A stretch of DNA of 64,000 nt, from the NCBI RefSeq assembly GCF_000214495.1, contig NZ_AFIJ01000039.1, forward strand, positions 58,541 to 122,540, given 5' to 3'. Made by a program: the position numbers and the translations under genes. Of this stretch, positions 10,071 through 17,586 are shown piece by piece. The notes beneath the pieces are model-generated. The model was given only the letters and a program-made list of their open reading frames with translations. It ran no database searches and was not told where the DNA came from. Source of the DNA: Megasphaera lornae (lineage in GTDB: Bacteria > Bacillota > Negativicutes > Veillonellales > Megasphaeraceae). Position 1 is the stretch's first letter; the number at the start of each line of letters is the position of its first letter.

Positions 10071-10877
10071 ATGTATCAATGGATCAAAAAATTAGGAATC
10101 GGTATTTTACTCACCACTTGCGTATTAGCCGCCGGTTGCGGCTCCCAAAAGTCGGCACCGAACGAAGTACGCATAGGGGTAACCGCCGGACCGCAAGCGG
10201 AAGTTATGGATGCGGTTGCCAAAGAAGCCGCAAAACAAGGAATACACATTAAAGTGGTAGAATTCAATGATTACGTACAACCGAATAAAGCCTTAGCGGA
10301 AAATGATTTGGATATGAACTCTATGCAACATCAACCCTACTTGGATAATATCATAAAAAAAGAAGGTCTCCCCTTAGTATCCATAGGAAAAACCATGCTC
10401 TTGCCCATGGCGGTCTATTCCCATAAATATAAAACGCTTTCGCAAATAGCGGACGGCACAAAAGTCGCCATTCCGAATGATCCGACGAACGGCGCAAGAG
10501 CCCTTTTGTTATTACAAAAAGCGGGACTGATTACCTTAAAGAACGGCACGTCCGTAACGGCTTCCGTTCCCGACGTAGTAAACAATCCGAAACACTTGCA
10601 GTTCGTCGAATTGGATGCCGCACAAATTCCCCGTTCCCTGGACGACGCCGGACTGGCCTGTGTCAACACGAACTACGCCATTCCCGCCGGCTTAAACCCG
10701 CAAAAAGACTCGCTTCTTGTAGAAAGCAAAGATTCTCCCTATGCGAATGTCTTCGCCGTCCATACCGGCAACGAAAACAACGAAACCTATAAAAAAATTG
10801 TTGCCGTTTATCATTCCGACGTTATTCGTCAATTTATTAAAAATCGCTTTCAGGGAGCCGTCGTTCCGGCATTCTAA
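10071..10877 (+). CDS. metQ: Methionine ABC transporter substrate-binding lipoprotein MetQ
   Basis: Lipid-anchored binding protein of the methionine uptake (MUT) family, 268 residues. The signal peptide ends in a lipobox-like LAAGC with Cys near residue 23. Family marks are IRIGVTAGP-type strand (VRIGVTAGPQAEVMD), VEFNDYVQPNKAL, DMNSMQHQPYLD, and VAIPNDPTNGARALLLLQ. The SAM-I riboswitch upstream ties it to methionine supply. AGAAAGGA precedes the ATG. Unusually, no metN ATPase or metI permease follows in this window; the next gene is a thioredoxin. It must borrow a transporter encoded elsewhere. Confidence 0.93.
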   Translation: MYQWIKKLGIGILLTTCVLAAGCGSQKSAPNEVRIGVTAGPQAEVMDAVAKEAAKQGIHIKVVEFNDYVQPNKALAENDLDMNSMQHQPYLDNIIKKEGLPLVSIGKTMLLPMAVYSHKYKTLSQIADGTKVAIPNDPTNGARALLLLQKAGLITLKNGTSVTASVPDVVNNPKHLQFVELDAAQIPRSLDDAGLACVNTNYAIPAGLNPQKDSLLVESKDSPYANVFAVHTGNENNETYKKIVAVYHSDVIRQFIKNRFQGAVVPAF

Positions 10878-10931
10878 AGCCCGCGAAACGATCCGCCGGG
10901 CACGGAAAAAGAAGACAAAAGCGCCTCTTTA

Positions 10932-10940
10932 TGCTATACT
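10932..10940 (+). promoter_or_regulatory. Extended -10 promoter for thioredoxin
   Basis: TGCTATACT lies about 60 bases before the start codon; the -35 region has only AAGACA. Confidence 0.45.
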
Positions 10941-11000
10941 GAACACGTAGTAAAAAGACTTGCACAAGGCAAGTTATTTACGGTGTAAGGAGTGAATATC

Positions 11001-11306
11001 ATGTCAATTATTACAGGTACTGCAGAAAATTTCAACCAAGTTGTCTTACAGGCAAAAGGCTCGATTATTGTTGATTTTTGGGCTGCTTGGTGCGGCCATT
11101 GTACAAACATGCTGCCCATTGTGGAAGCCGTCATTGCCGATCATCCCGACGTTACCCTGGTAAAGGTCAATGTAGACGAACAGCCTTCATTAGCCATGAA
11201 ATATAACGTCAATGTCATTCCCACATTATTGTTTGTAAAAGACGGCGAAATAAAACATACTGCCGTCGGGGATCAAACAAAAGAATATTTAGAATCTTTG
11301 TTATAA
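11001..11306 (+). CDS. Thioredoxin
   Basis: Small cytoplasmic disulfide reductase, 101 residues, one thioredoxin fold. The active site reads WCGHC at about residues 29-33, the histidine variant seen in protein disulfide isomerases rather than the common WCGPC; this usually makes the pair more oxidising (known for the family, inferred here). The cis-proline loop is NVIPTLLFV. TAAGGAG precedes the ATG at 11001; a GTG nine bases upstream is less likely. It stands alone between metQ and a strong terminator. No thioredoxin reductase lies next to it. Confidence 0.92.
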   Translation: MSIITGTAENFNQVVLQAKGSIIVDFWAAWCGHCTNMLPIVEAVIADHPDVTLVKVNVDEQPSLAMKYNVNVIPTLLFVKDGEIKHTAVGDQTKEYLESLL

Positions 11307-11313
11307 GAAAAGA

Positions 11314-11354
11314 AAAATACCCTCTTTGCCGAATATCGGCAAAGAGGGTATTTT
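11314..11354. terminator. Bidirectional terminator between thioredoxin and thioesterase
   Basis: AAAATACCCTCTTTGCCG pairs with CGGCAAAGAGGGTATTTT across a short loop, with A- and T-runs at both ends. It serves both convergent genes. Confidence 0.9.
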
Positions 11355-11355
11355 A

Positions 11356-11754
11356 TTATGCACGGATCATCAAGGTTGCTTTTCCTTCTGCCGCCAACGT
11401 CCCGTCGGCACGACAAACCCGGCCGCTCATCACGACTAACCGGCCATGTATTTTTTCCTGCACAACCGTAATCCGTACTGTTTCACCGATGGGTACGGAA
11501 CTGTGAAATCGCACTTCCAACCGTGCCGTATATGCCGGTTTTCCGACTGTCCGATATACATAGTCCCCCATCACTTCATCCAACAGCGTCGTCACCAAAC
11601 CGCCATGCATACGATCCCCGTAACCGGCATGGGCCTGCGTCGGCGTAAACGAGGTAACGGCCCCTGTCGCCTCTATACGAATAGACAAATGAAGACCGAT
11701 AGGATTTTCCTTACCGCACCCGAAACAATGCTGCACATTCTCTTGCCGGTCCAT
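11356..11754 (-). CDS. PaaI-type hotdog thioesterase
   Basis: Acyl-CoA thioesterase-like protein of the 4HBT/PaaI hotdog superfamily, 132 residues from the ATG at 11754, which follows GAAAGGAG. The catalytic loop reads MHGGLVTTLLDEVMG, where the HGG turn and the following Asp/Glu helix form the active site. The N-terminal CFGCGKENPIGLH is a common start of this subgroup. Natural substrate unknown; hydrolysis of small acyl- or aryl-CoA is typical. Single gene, convergent with thioredoxin. Confidence 0.88.
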   Translation of the reverse strand: MDRQENVQHCFGCGKENPIGLHLSIRIEATGAVTSFTPTQAHAGYGDRMHGGLVTTLLDEVMGDYVYRTVGKPAYTARLEVRFHSSVPIGETVRITVVQEKIHGRLVVMSGRVCRADGTLAAEGKATLMIRA

Positions 11755-11800
11755 CTCTTTTCTCCTTTCATTACGTACCCTATCGCGCGCCTGCCGCGCT

Positions 11801-11858
11801 GCACGTAAGAAATACCTCCCGTGCTGAAAAACAAACACGGGAGGTATTTCTTACGTGC
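11801..11858. terminator. Long perfect inverted repeat, probable flavodoxin terminator
   Basis: Two perfectly matched 23-base arms (11801-11823 and 11836-11858) surround a 12-base loop. The GC core is CCTCCCGTG/CACGGGAGG, with A-rich and T-rich parts of the arms also paired. It lies 45 bases past the flavodoxin stop, so it probably ends that operon, but it lacks a free T-run and could be a small repeat element. Confidence 0.6.
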
Positions 11859-11902
11859 TTAGTATATATGTATGTGTTAGAGAGGTATGAACAAGCAATG
11901 CC

Positions 11903-12316
11903 TTATGCCTGTGCCGCCGCTTTCCCGAGCATCGCACATTCTTCCGAATTATTCGGCGTTTCATTGACAATAGCCGTACCGATAACCGTAGCGCCGGCAT
12001 CTTTTACACGCTGTTCCCACGTATCCATCCATTCGCCGGTCCCCCAGCCGTAAGAACCGAACAAGCCTACTTTTTTACCGCTCAATTTCGGCAATAAATC
12101 TTCCATAAACGGTTCTACTACCGTTTCTTCCAATTCTTCCGCTCCCATAGCGGGGCAGCCCAACAAAATGACATCTTTCGATGCTACCGTATCGGCATCT
12201 GTATCATCAAAAAGTACCGTTTCCACATCGGCACCGGCAGCCTTTACAGCCGCATCAATTTCCTGTGCCATTGCTTCCGTGTTACCCGTGCCGCTCCAAT
12301 ATACAATTTCTACCAT
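11903..12316 (-). CDS. Flavodoxin
   Basis: Short-chain flavodoxin of 137 residues, an FMN electron carrier that can replace ferredoxin. The FMN phosphate loop is SGTGNTEAMA at residues 8-17; the isoalloxazine loops are GCPAMGAEELEE and GSYGWGTGEWMD, with the stacking Trp. From memory it follows the Megasphaera elsdenii flavodoxin nearly residue for residue, a strong taxonomic hint. It is downstream of the DUF3793 gene (14-base gap) and so under the promoter with the Fur box at 12931-12949, consistent with use under iron shortage. Confidence 0.96.
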   Translation of the reverse strand: MVEIVYWSGTGNTEAMAQEIDAAVKAAGADVETVLFDDTDADTVASKDVILLGCPAMGAEELEETVVEPFMEDLLPKLSGKKVGLFGSYGWGTGEWMDTWEQRVKDAGATVIGTAIVNETPNNSEECAMLGKAAAQA

Positions 12317-12330
12317 AATACAATTCCTCC

Positions 12331-12888
12331 TTACGCTACAATGAGCGATTCTAATGATGCCCCAACCGCGAGTTGTTTACTATATGTACGGCGACAACAA
12401 TCGAAGCGTCGGAAAAGTCGCAATGCTTCCTCCGCATCGCCATATACCTTCCATTCCCCGCACATTTTAGCATGATTCCCTTTGTGTCGAATAAATCCGC
12501 ATACATCCGTCAACGGATATCCCAAAAAAAGTCCCAGCTCATGCGGAAAGCAATTACCGGCGGCAAATCTTGCCCCCAAATGCTCCAACATAGCTAGCAA
12601 TGTCTGTTCGGTACTATACCCATACGCTTGCAAAAAGTTTCGTACTTCTTCCGTGTGCAAATACCGTTCCACCATTGTCGGTCTATATATATATAACAAC
12701 GTGCGTTGCGGACAACAAAACAAAATCTTGAAATGAAGTTGTTTTCCATTAAATCTCAGATTATACCGCTCAATAATCCGCGGATAATCCGTATACGTAA
12801 GACAATGAGGAAGACACAGTAACGTTCCCATCTTCAATCCGGCCAACGTAGCCGAACAATGTTGAATTAAAAATGAATCTAATTCCAT
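12331..12888 (-). CDS. DUF3793 family protein
   Basis: 185 residues from the ATG at 12888 (AAAGGAG upstream). It matches my memory of DUF3793: an early segment with CSATLAGLKMGTLLC, a middle HELGLFLGYPLTDVCGFI and a late GEWKVYGDAEEALRLFRRFDCCR. Cysteines are frequent. The function is unknown. Members often neighbour flavodoxin or iron-transport genes, which fits here: it is the first gene of the Fur-box operon and directly precedes flavodoxin. No signal peptide or membrane segment. A role in haem, iron or flavodoxin handling is only a guess. Confidence 0.85.
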   Translation of the reverse strand: MELDSFLIQHCSATLAGLKMGTLLCLPHCLTYTDYPRIIERYNLRFNGKQLHFKILFCCPQRTLLYIYRPTMVERYLHTEEVRNFLQAYGYSTEQTLLAMLEHLGARFAAGNCFPHELGLFLGYPLTDVCGFIRHKGNHAKMCGEWKVYGDAEEALRLFRRFDCCRRTYSKQLAVGASLESLIVA

Positions 12889-12922
12889 AGATTGCGCTCC
12901 TTTCCTCTCATTGTCTATAGTT

Positions 12923-12951
12923 ACTATACCAATAATGTAAATCATTGTCAA
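12923..12951 (-). promoter_or_regulatory. Promoter of DUF3793-flavodoxin operon
   Basis: Minus strand: perfect TTGACA, exactly 17 bases, then TATAGT, about 35 bases before the start at 12888. Confidence 0.85.
12931..12949. promoter_or_regulatory. Fur box
   Basis: AATAATGTAAATCATTGTC matches the 19-base Fur consensus (GATAATGATAATCATTATC) at 15 positions by hand count. It fills the spacer and overlaps the -35 of the promoter, the classical position for iron-dependent repression. Confidence 0.8.
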
Positions 12952-13146
12952 TACAAAATATACAGGAAAAAACCCGCCTTTTACAGAACCTTCTTTCCTT
13001 TAAATATAGTCTGTTTTTTTACATATATAAATTATTTTCAGTCTCCTATACCAATAATTTATACGCATTTTTCTTTCACTTTTTACGTAATACCGCATTA
13101 CATAATGAGAAAATTATAACTTATTTCTCCCGAATAAAATAATTTA

Positions 13147-13155
13147 TGCTATAAT
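13147..13155 (+). promoter_or_regulatory. Extended -10 promoter for exonuclease operon
   Basis: TGCTATAAT, 43 bases before the start at 13198; no good -35. Confidence 0.5.
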
Positions 13156-13197
13156 AAAATCTATATGAATACTGCAAAGAAAGGAGTATCCCCTACG

Positions 13198-13863
13198 ATG
13201 AAAGCCGTGTTTGTAGACTTTGAAATGAATCCCATCGATCGACGTCACCAAGAAGCACGTCGCATATGCCAAGGAGAAATTATAGAAATCGGCGCCGTCA
13301 AACTGGATGAAGACGGCAAGGAAATCGGCGCTTATAAAGAATATATTTGCCCCGAATACACCTCCCAAATGAACGCCACCTGTCAAGCCCTCACGGGTAT
13401 TACCATGGACATGCTGACCCCGGCGGCACATTTTCAAACGGTCTTTACACATTTTCTGGCATGGTGCAACGAAGATGCGCCCAATGCGTATGAAATGTAC
13501 GCCTGGAGCGAAAACGACTGGCATCAGCTCACCTGTGAAATGCGCTTAAAACAAAGCGATATGAACGATCCGCAGATCCGCTGGATGCTCGACCACTGGC
13601 AAAACTTTCAACAAATTTTTTGTAATCTCTTAGGCTTAGACAATGTTATTTCCCTTGATAAAGCCGTAACCCTGTTAGGAACGTCCTTTGTCGGTAAAAT
13701 GCACGATGCCTTATGGGATGCCCGCAATACGTCGCAATTATATGTGTTATCCAAAAAAGACGCCCATTTCCGTACGCGTATAGGCCCCATCATAGCCGCC
13801 ACCAAACCGGCGGAACCGTTGACCTATTCATTAGCGGATGCCTTTTTAGCCGCACAAAAATAA
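13198..13863 (+). CDS. DEDDh-family 3'-5' exonuclease
   Basis: Exonuclease of the RNase T/DnaQ fold, 221 residues. Metal ligands can be read: FVDFEMNP (D and E of motif I), the motif II Asp in AWSENDW, and HDALWDARNT (motif III, H and D). It is close to the KapD/sporulation-inhibitor-like exonucleases of Firmicutes. The ATG at 13198 follows GAAAGGAG; the in-frame ATG at 13165 has no site. First gene of a plus-strand operon with the NusG-II and Gx-transporter genes, a link without obvious logic. Nucleic-acid target unknown. Confidence 0.85.
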   Translation: MKAVFVDFEMNPIDRRHQEARRICQGEIIEIGAVKLDEDGKEIGAYKEYICPEYTSQMNATCQALTGITMDMLTPAAHFQTVFTHFLAWCNEDAPNAYEMYAWSENDWHQLTCEMRLKQSDMNDPQIRWMLDHWQNFQQIFCNLLGLDNVISLDKAVTLLGTSFVGKMHDALWDARNTSQLYVLSKKDAHFRTRIGPIIAATKPAEPLTYSLADAFLAAQK

Positions 13864-13893
13864 CCCCTTTCCACTTATCCTAAGGAGTCCGAC

Positions 13894-14283
13894 ATGATAA
13901 AAAAATGGGACATCGCCCTGATAGCCTTGCTGCTTTGTCTATCCTTTATTCCCGAAGGCCTTTTCGCCCTGTCCGATCATCTGACAGAAAAACCGCAAAT
14001 CGAAGCGGTCGTTTATGTGGACGGCACGGTGTATAAAACCGTTCCCCTCAGCGGACACAAAGGCACGTTGTTATTCACCGTACGTACGGCCCGAGGCTAT
14101 AATACAATCGTTGTAAAAAACGACACAATCGGCATTATCGACGCCGATTGTCCCGATAAAATTTGTATTAAGCAGGGTTTTATTTCACAACCGGGAGCAA
14201 CCGCCGTGTGCCTGCCGCATCGCCTTCTCATCGAAATTAAGTCCGCGCGACAAACGCAACCGGATATTATTCCCGCAAATTAG
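13894..14283 (+). CDS. NusG domain II-containing exported protein
   Basis: 129 residues: an N-terminal signal anchor (IALIALLLCLSF, residues about 7-18) then a NusG_II domain. The hallmark is the C-terminal DADCPDKICIKQGFIS ... AVCLPHRLLIEI, with cysteines spaced as in the family. Such proteins lie outside the membrane and commonly neighbour Gx-transporter and ApbE/Rnf genes, as here. Their function is not firmly known; a flavin or quinone-linked role has been suggested by context. AAGGAG precedes the ATG. Confidence 0.88.
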   Translation: MIKKWDIALIALLLCLSFIPEGLFALSDHLTEKPQIEAVVYVDGTVYKTVPLSGHKGTLLFTVRTARGYNTIVVKNDTIGIIDADCPDKICIKQGFISQPGATAVCLPHRLLIEIKSARQTQPDIIPAN

Positions 14284-14293
14284 AGGTATGCTT

Positions 14294-14473
14294 ATGAACA
14301 ACACCTTTCGACTTGTCCTCATCGGCATCTTTGTTGCCCAATCATTAGTACTCTATATTATCGAAGGGCTCTTGCCGGTACCCTTTATTGCTCCCGGGGC
14401 CAAATTGGGACTGGCCAACTTAATCACGGTCATCGCCCTGTATACGTTGCCGAAAAAAAAGATGTCGCCTTGA
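14294..14473 (+). CDS. Gx transporter family / heptaprenyl-PP synthase component I, N-terminal part (frameshifted)
   Basis: First part of an integral membrane protein of the Hpre_diP_synt_I (Gx transporter) family. It has the typical GAKLGLANLITVIALYTLPKK segment, then runs out of frame at an A8 tract (14453-14460) and stops at 14473. One more A, or a -1 slip, would join it to the frame at 14470-14817 (KKDVALILFLRILLS). The tract reads A AAA AAG in the zero frame, a known slippery heptamer. I start at 14294, seven bases after AGAGG. Sequencing error, pseudogene or slippage are all open. Confidence 0.75.
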   Translation: MNNTFRLVLIGIFVAQSLVLYIIEGLLPVPFIAPGAKLGLANLITVIALYTLPKKKMSP

Positions 14474-14817
14474 TCCTATTCTTGCGCATTCTCTTATCCA
14501 CGGCATTTGCCGGCGGTATAAATGCCTTCTTTTACAGCGTATGCGGAGCAATTTTCAGTTTCGGCGGTATGGCGCTGTTACAAAAAACGCATCGTTTTTC
14601 TCTTTTCGGCGTAAGCGCCGCCGGCGGTATTTTTCACAATATAGGGCAACTATTGGTCGCCGCTTGTATCGTCGAAAATCTGCATCTCTTTCTCTACACC
14701 CCCGTACTCACCCTTACCGGCACGGGAACAGGAATCCTCATCGGCATTATCGCCGCCTTTACCCTGCAACATCTAAAAAAACTGCCCCTTTTTAAACGCT
14801 TAAAAACGTTTTCTTAA
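14470..14817 (+). CDS. Gx transporter family / heptaprenyl-PP synthase component I, C-terminal part (frameshifted)
   Basis: Continuation of the previous entry in the -1 frame: about 115 residues with several membrane segments and the family feature SFGGMALLQ...GVSAAGGIFHNIGQLLVA. If not produced by frameshift it would need a TTG start at 14470 overlapping the stop of the first part, with no ribosome-binding site in view. Intact family members are about 170 residues, equal to the two parts together. It may import a substrate for membrane or quinone-related synthesis; the older name as a heptaprenyl diphosphate synthase subunit is doubtful. Confidence 0.7.
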   Translation: MILFLRILLSTAFAGGINAFFYSVCGAIFSFGGMALLQKTHRFSLFGVSAAGGIFHNIGQLLVAACIVENLHLFLYTPVLTLTGTGTGILIGIIAAFTLQHLKKLPLFKRLKTFS

Positions 14818-14834
14818 CCCTCTTGTTTACCTGC

Positions 14835-14870
14835 AAAAAAAAGCTCGCATCTGCCGATGCGGGCTTTTTT
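14835..14870. terminator. Terminator between Gx transporter and gmhA
   Basis: AGCTCGCATC and GATGCGGGCT around TGCC, flanked by A8 and T6 runs, so it can serve both converging units. Confidence 0.88.
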
Positions 14871-14883
14871 CCTTACACGCGCC

Positions 14884-15450
14884 TTATTTTTTTTGCCGAA
14901 CAATGGCCGTTTCCGCTATTTCACACAAAATATGTCCCATCATAATGTGCATTTCTTGTATCCGGGCAGTAACCGTTGAGGGAACAGCCAAACAAATATC
15001 GCAAAACGAAGCCATCTGTTCACTTTTCGCACCGCTGAACCCCAGGCATTTCAGCCCCATTTTTTTTGCCACCGCCAACGCGGCCAACACATTCCGACTC
15101 GTACCGGACGTCGAAATACCGACCAGCACATCGCCTTCCCGTCCCAACCCGCGAACTTGTCTGGCAAATACGGCTTCATACCCATAATCGTTCCCAATTG
15201 CCGTTAATACCGAAGTATCCACCGTCAGGGCCAACGCCGGATACGGTTCCCGTTCCGCTTGAAAGCGCCCCATAATTTCCGCCGCCATATGTTGCGCATC
15301 GGCCGCACTGCCGCCGTTACCGCAAAATAAAATTTTATGCCCTGTCAGCAAGGCCTCGCTCACCATCGAACCGGCAGCTGCCAACAAGGGTTCCAACGCT
15401 TTCGTGCCTTGTAAAACCGCCTCATGTTCCGCCATTCTTTCTGCGATCAT
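14884..15450 (-). CDS. gmhA: Phosphoheptose isomerase GmhA
   Basis: SIS-domain isomerase converting sedoheptulose 7-phosphate to D-glycero-D-manno-heptose 7-phosphate, the first step to the LPS core heptose. 188 residues, normal length. Motifs: LFCGNGGSAADAQHMAAEI near residues 42-60, the phosphate-binding STSGTSRNV, and the C-terminal EMHIMMGHILCEIAE holding catalytic residues. AGGAGG precedes the start region. It points to an outer membrane with LPS. Carbonic anhydrase and a GltD-like gene lie just upstream in the same direction. Confidence 0.93.
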   Translation of the reverse strand: MIAERMAEHEAVLQGTKALEPLLAAAGSMVSEALLTGHKILFCGNGGSAADAQHMAAEIMGRFQAEREPYPALALTVDTSVLTAIGNDYGYEAVFARQVRGLGREGDVLVGISTSGTSRNVLAALAVAKKMGLKCLGFSGAKSEQMASFCDICLAVPSTVTARIQEMHIMMGHILCEIAETAIVRQKK

Positions 15451-15465
15451 TATCCATATCGCCTC

Positions 15466-16026
15466 CTATTCCATACTGTCTTCCACCACATGAATCTTAC
15501 CGTTAGCCGGATTAATCGAAATACCGTACACCTGTACCGAATCGGGAATATACGGATTTTTTCGCAATCGTTGCACCATATCCCGTACAGCCGGTACCGG
15601 TTCCCCTACCGGATCCGCCCATGCTTCCAAATGAGGCCGAATAGCCTGTATATCGGGTACCGACACGCCGGCGGCCGCCATTTTTTCGCACAGTCCGTCT
15701 GCCGTTGTATGTACCATACCGCAATCGTCATGTACCACTACAGCCACGTCTGTAACCCCTAATTCATACACCGCCACTAACAAACTTCCCAAGGCACTGT
15801 CAAACGCTTCCGTAATACGAGCGCCGGCCACTTTAATCACGACCGCTTCTCCGCGATTTAACCCCAACGCCGGTTCGACAATATACAATAACCGCGTATC
15901 CATGCATGTAAGCACCGCTAACTTTCGCACCGGTTTTTTATCGATCTGGGGCAAGCCGCCCTGCCCCCGTGCCACCTTTAAAAATTCTCTGTTTTGCGCT
16001 TTAAAAAAATCCGCTAATTTAGACAT
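15466..16026 (-). CDS. Beta-carbonic anhydrase
   Basis: Zinc enzyme interconverting CO2 and bicarbonate, cytoplasmic, 186 residues from the ATG at 16026. Zinc ligands are visible: CMDTR (Cys, with the Asp-Arg dyad) and HDDCGM (His and Cys). It resembles the short beta-class enzymes of Firmicutes. It starts 10 bases after the stop of the GltD-like gene and precedes gmhA by 15, so the three form one operon without an obvious shared pathway. Bicarbonate supply for carboxylations is a likely role. Confidence 0.9.
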   Translation of the reverse strand: MSKLADFFKAQNREFLKVARGQGGLPQIDKKPVRKLAVLTCMDTRLLYIVEPALGLNRGEAVVIKVAGARITEAFDSALGSLLVAVYELGVTDVAVVVHDDCGMVHTTADGLCEKMAAAGVSVPDIQAIRPHLEAWADPVGEPVPAVRDMVQRLRKNPYIPDSVQVYGISINPANGKIHVVEDSME

Positions 16027-16036
16027 TCTCCCTGCC

Positions 16037-17386
16037 TTACCTTTCTTTTTGCAAACTGCGCACATACGCATCAATTCCGGCCGCCACCTTGCGTCCCTCG
16101 CGCATAGCCAAAACTACCGTCGCCGGTTTATGTACAATATCGCCGGCAGCAAACACGCCGGCATAATTCGTCATACCGTACGGCTTTTTCTGTACGGTAA
16201 TATAGCCGTCACCCTGTGTTTTCACCTGCAACTGTGTAATTACCGCCTCTTCCGGCTTATTGCCGATAGCCGCAATAATTTTATCCGCTTCAATAATGCC
16301 GAATTCTCCGGTCGGAACCATCGTTGCATCTTCCAAAATTTTTTGTTTCTCATACTGTAACCCTTGCACATGATCAGTCCCGACAACCGCACACGGTGCC
16401 GAATAAAATTGAAATTGCACGCCGTCTTCTTTCGCTTCTTCATATTCCGACGGTAAACACTTCATATTTTTTTCCGCCCGTCTGTACACAATCGTCACGA
16501 CAGCCCCCAAACGTACAGCCGTTCTCGCCGCATCAATAGCCACATTCCCGGCGCCGATGACCACCACACGATCCCCGTTCCGAACGGGCAACGACGAAAC
16601 TTCCGCCTTGCCGTATTGTACTTTTTGAACGTCTTCCAAAAACGCCGTGGCACCTATAACTCCTGTGCAATGCTCATTTTTCACCCCCAAATTCCATTCC
16701 TCCGCCGTCCCGATACCGACAAACACCGCTGCAAATCCCTCTTTCCAAAAAAATTCCGGTGATTGTTGTTGCCCGATTTTAACCCCGTATCGAAACTGCA
16801 CGCCCATCTCTTCCAACAGCTTTACTTCCCGTAATACCACATCCTTATGTAAGCGAAACGTCGGAATTCCATACATAAGCATGCCGCCGGGACAGTCTTT
16901 GGCCTCCCATACGGTCACTGCATAATCCCTCATCGCCAAATTTCTCGCCACGGACAACCCCGCCGGACCGCTGCCTATGACCGCCACCTTGCCGGCTTGT
17001 CCCGTACTGACATGGCGGGGAATATACCGGCCGGAAAACGCCTGATCGGCAATAAACCGTTCCAATTTGCCGATAGCAATAGGGCGTCCGCGATGGTTCC
17101 ACACGCAAGACCCTTCACACTGCTTTTCTCTAGGGCATACACGACCGCAAATAGCGGGCAAATCACTATGTTGATACACATATGTCGCCGCCTGTACCGG
17201 ATCCCCTGCGGCCAACGCATGAATAAATTTAGGAATATCATTGCCGATAGGGCAGCCCCGACGGCATAACGGTACTTTACACTGTAAACACCGCTGCGCC
17301 TCCACACGTACTTCCGCTGCCGTAAAATCACGATCTCGCAGCGGCTCCTTTGCAAACGATTCTAAATGCTTATTCTCTTCCGTCAT
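16037..17386 (-). CDS. GltD-like NAD(P)H oxidoreductase (glutamate synthase small-subunit family)
   Basis: Iron-sulfur flavoprotein, 449 residues. The N-terminal Fer4_20 domain carries AQRCLQCKVPLCRRGCPIGNDIP and a second cluster set ICGRVCPREKQCEGSC. Next come an FAD site VAVIGSGPAGLSVA and an NADPH site VVVIGAGNVAIDAARTA, ending with the ATG-like motif GVFAAGDIV. This is the architecture of homotetrameric GltA, SudA and NfnB. No large glutamate synthase subunit and no NfnA lies beside it, so the physiological reaction is open: glutamate synthesis or NADPH-ferredoxin/sulfide redox. ATG at 17386 chosen for family fit. Confidence 0.85.
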   Translation of the reverse strand: MTEENKHLESFAKEPLRDRDFTAAEVRVEAQRCLQCKVPLCRRGCPIGNDIPKFIHALAAGDPVQAATYVYQHSDLPAICGRVCPREKQCEGSCVWNHRGRPIAIGKLERFIADQAFSGRYIPRHVSTGQAGKVAVIGSGPAGLSVARNLAMRDYAVTVWEAKDCPGGMLMYGIPTFRLHKDVVLREVKLLEEMGVQFRYGVKIGQQQSPEFFWKEGFAAVFVGIGTAEEWNLGVKNEHCTGVIGATAFLEDVQKVQYGKAEVSSLPVRNGDRVVVIGAGNVAIDAARTAVRLGAVVTIVYRRAEKNMKCLPSEYEEAKEDGVQFQFYSAPCAVVGTDHVQGLQYEKQKILEDATMVPTGEFGIIEADKIIAAIGNKPEEAVITQLQVKTQGDGYITVQKKPYGMTNYAGVFAAGDIVHKPATVVLAMREGRKVAAGIDAYVRSLQKER

Positions 17387-17507
17387 ACACTTGCCCGCCC
17401 TTCTATGGTATATGCCGCATCTGTATAGCAACAATTATATTCTATTTTATTATATCCATTCAAAAAGTCCCGGTCAAACACAAACCCGGCTACAAATAAA
17501 TAATATA

Positions 17508-17560
17508 TTGCCTCCATAAAAAGCATAGACATTTGACATCTTCACTTCCTCTGGAGGCAA
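17508..17560. repeat. Inverted repeat at the edge of the AT-rich block
   Basis: TTGCCTCCA (17508-17516) and TGGAGGCAA (17552-17560) are 9-base perfect arms around 35 bases. It lies just past the maoC-like stop where base composition changes. It could be a loose terminator or a relic of an insertion. Confidence 0.4.
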
Positions 17561-17586
17561 CGAAATTCCTTATATTTTTATATATT

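Noticed and set aside
14502-14526. Hairpin as stimulator of programmed -1 frameshifting
   Set aside because: GGCATTT/AAATGCC lies about 40 bases after the slippery tract; stimulators normally start 5-9 bases downstream.
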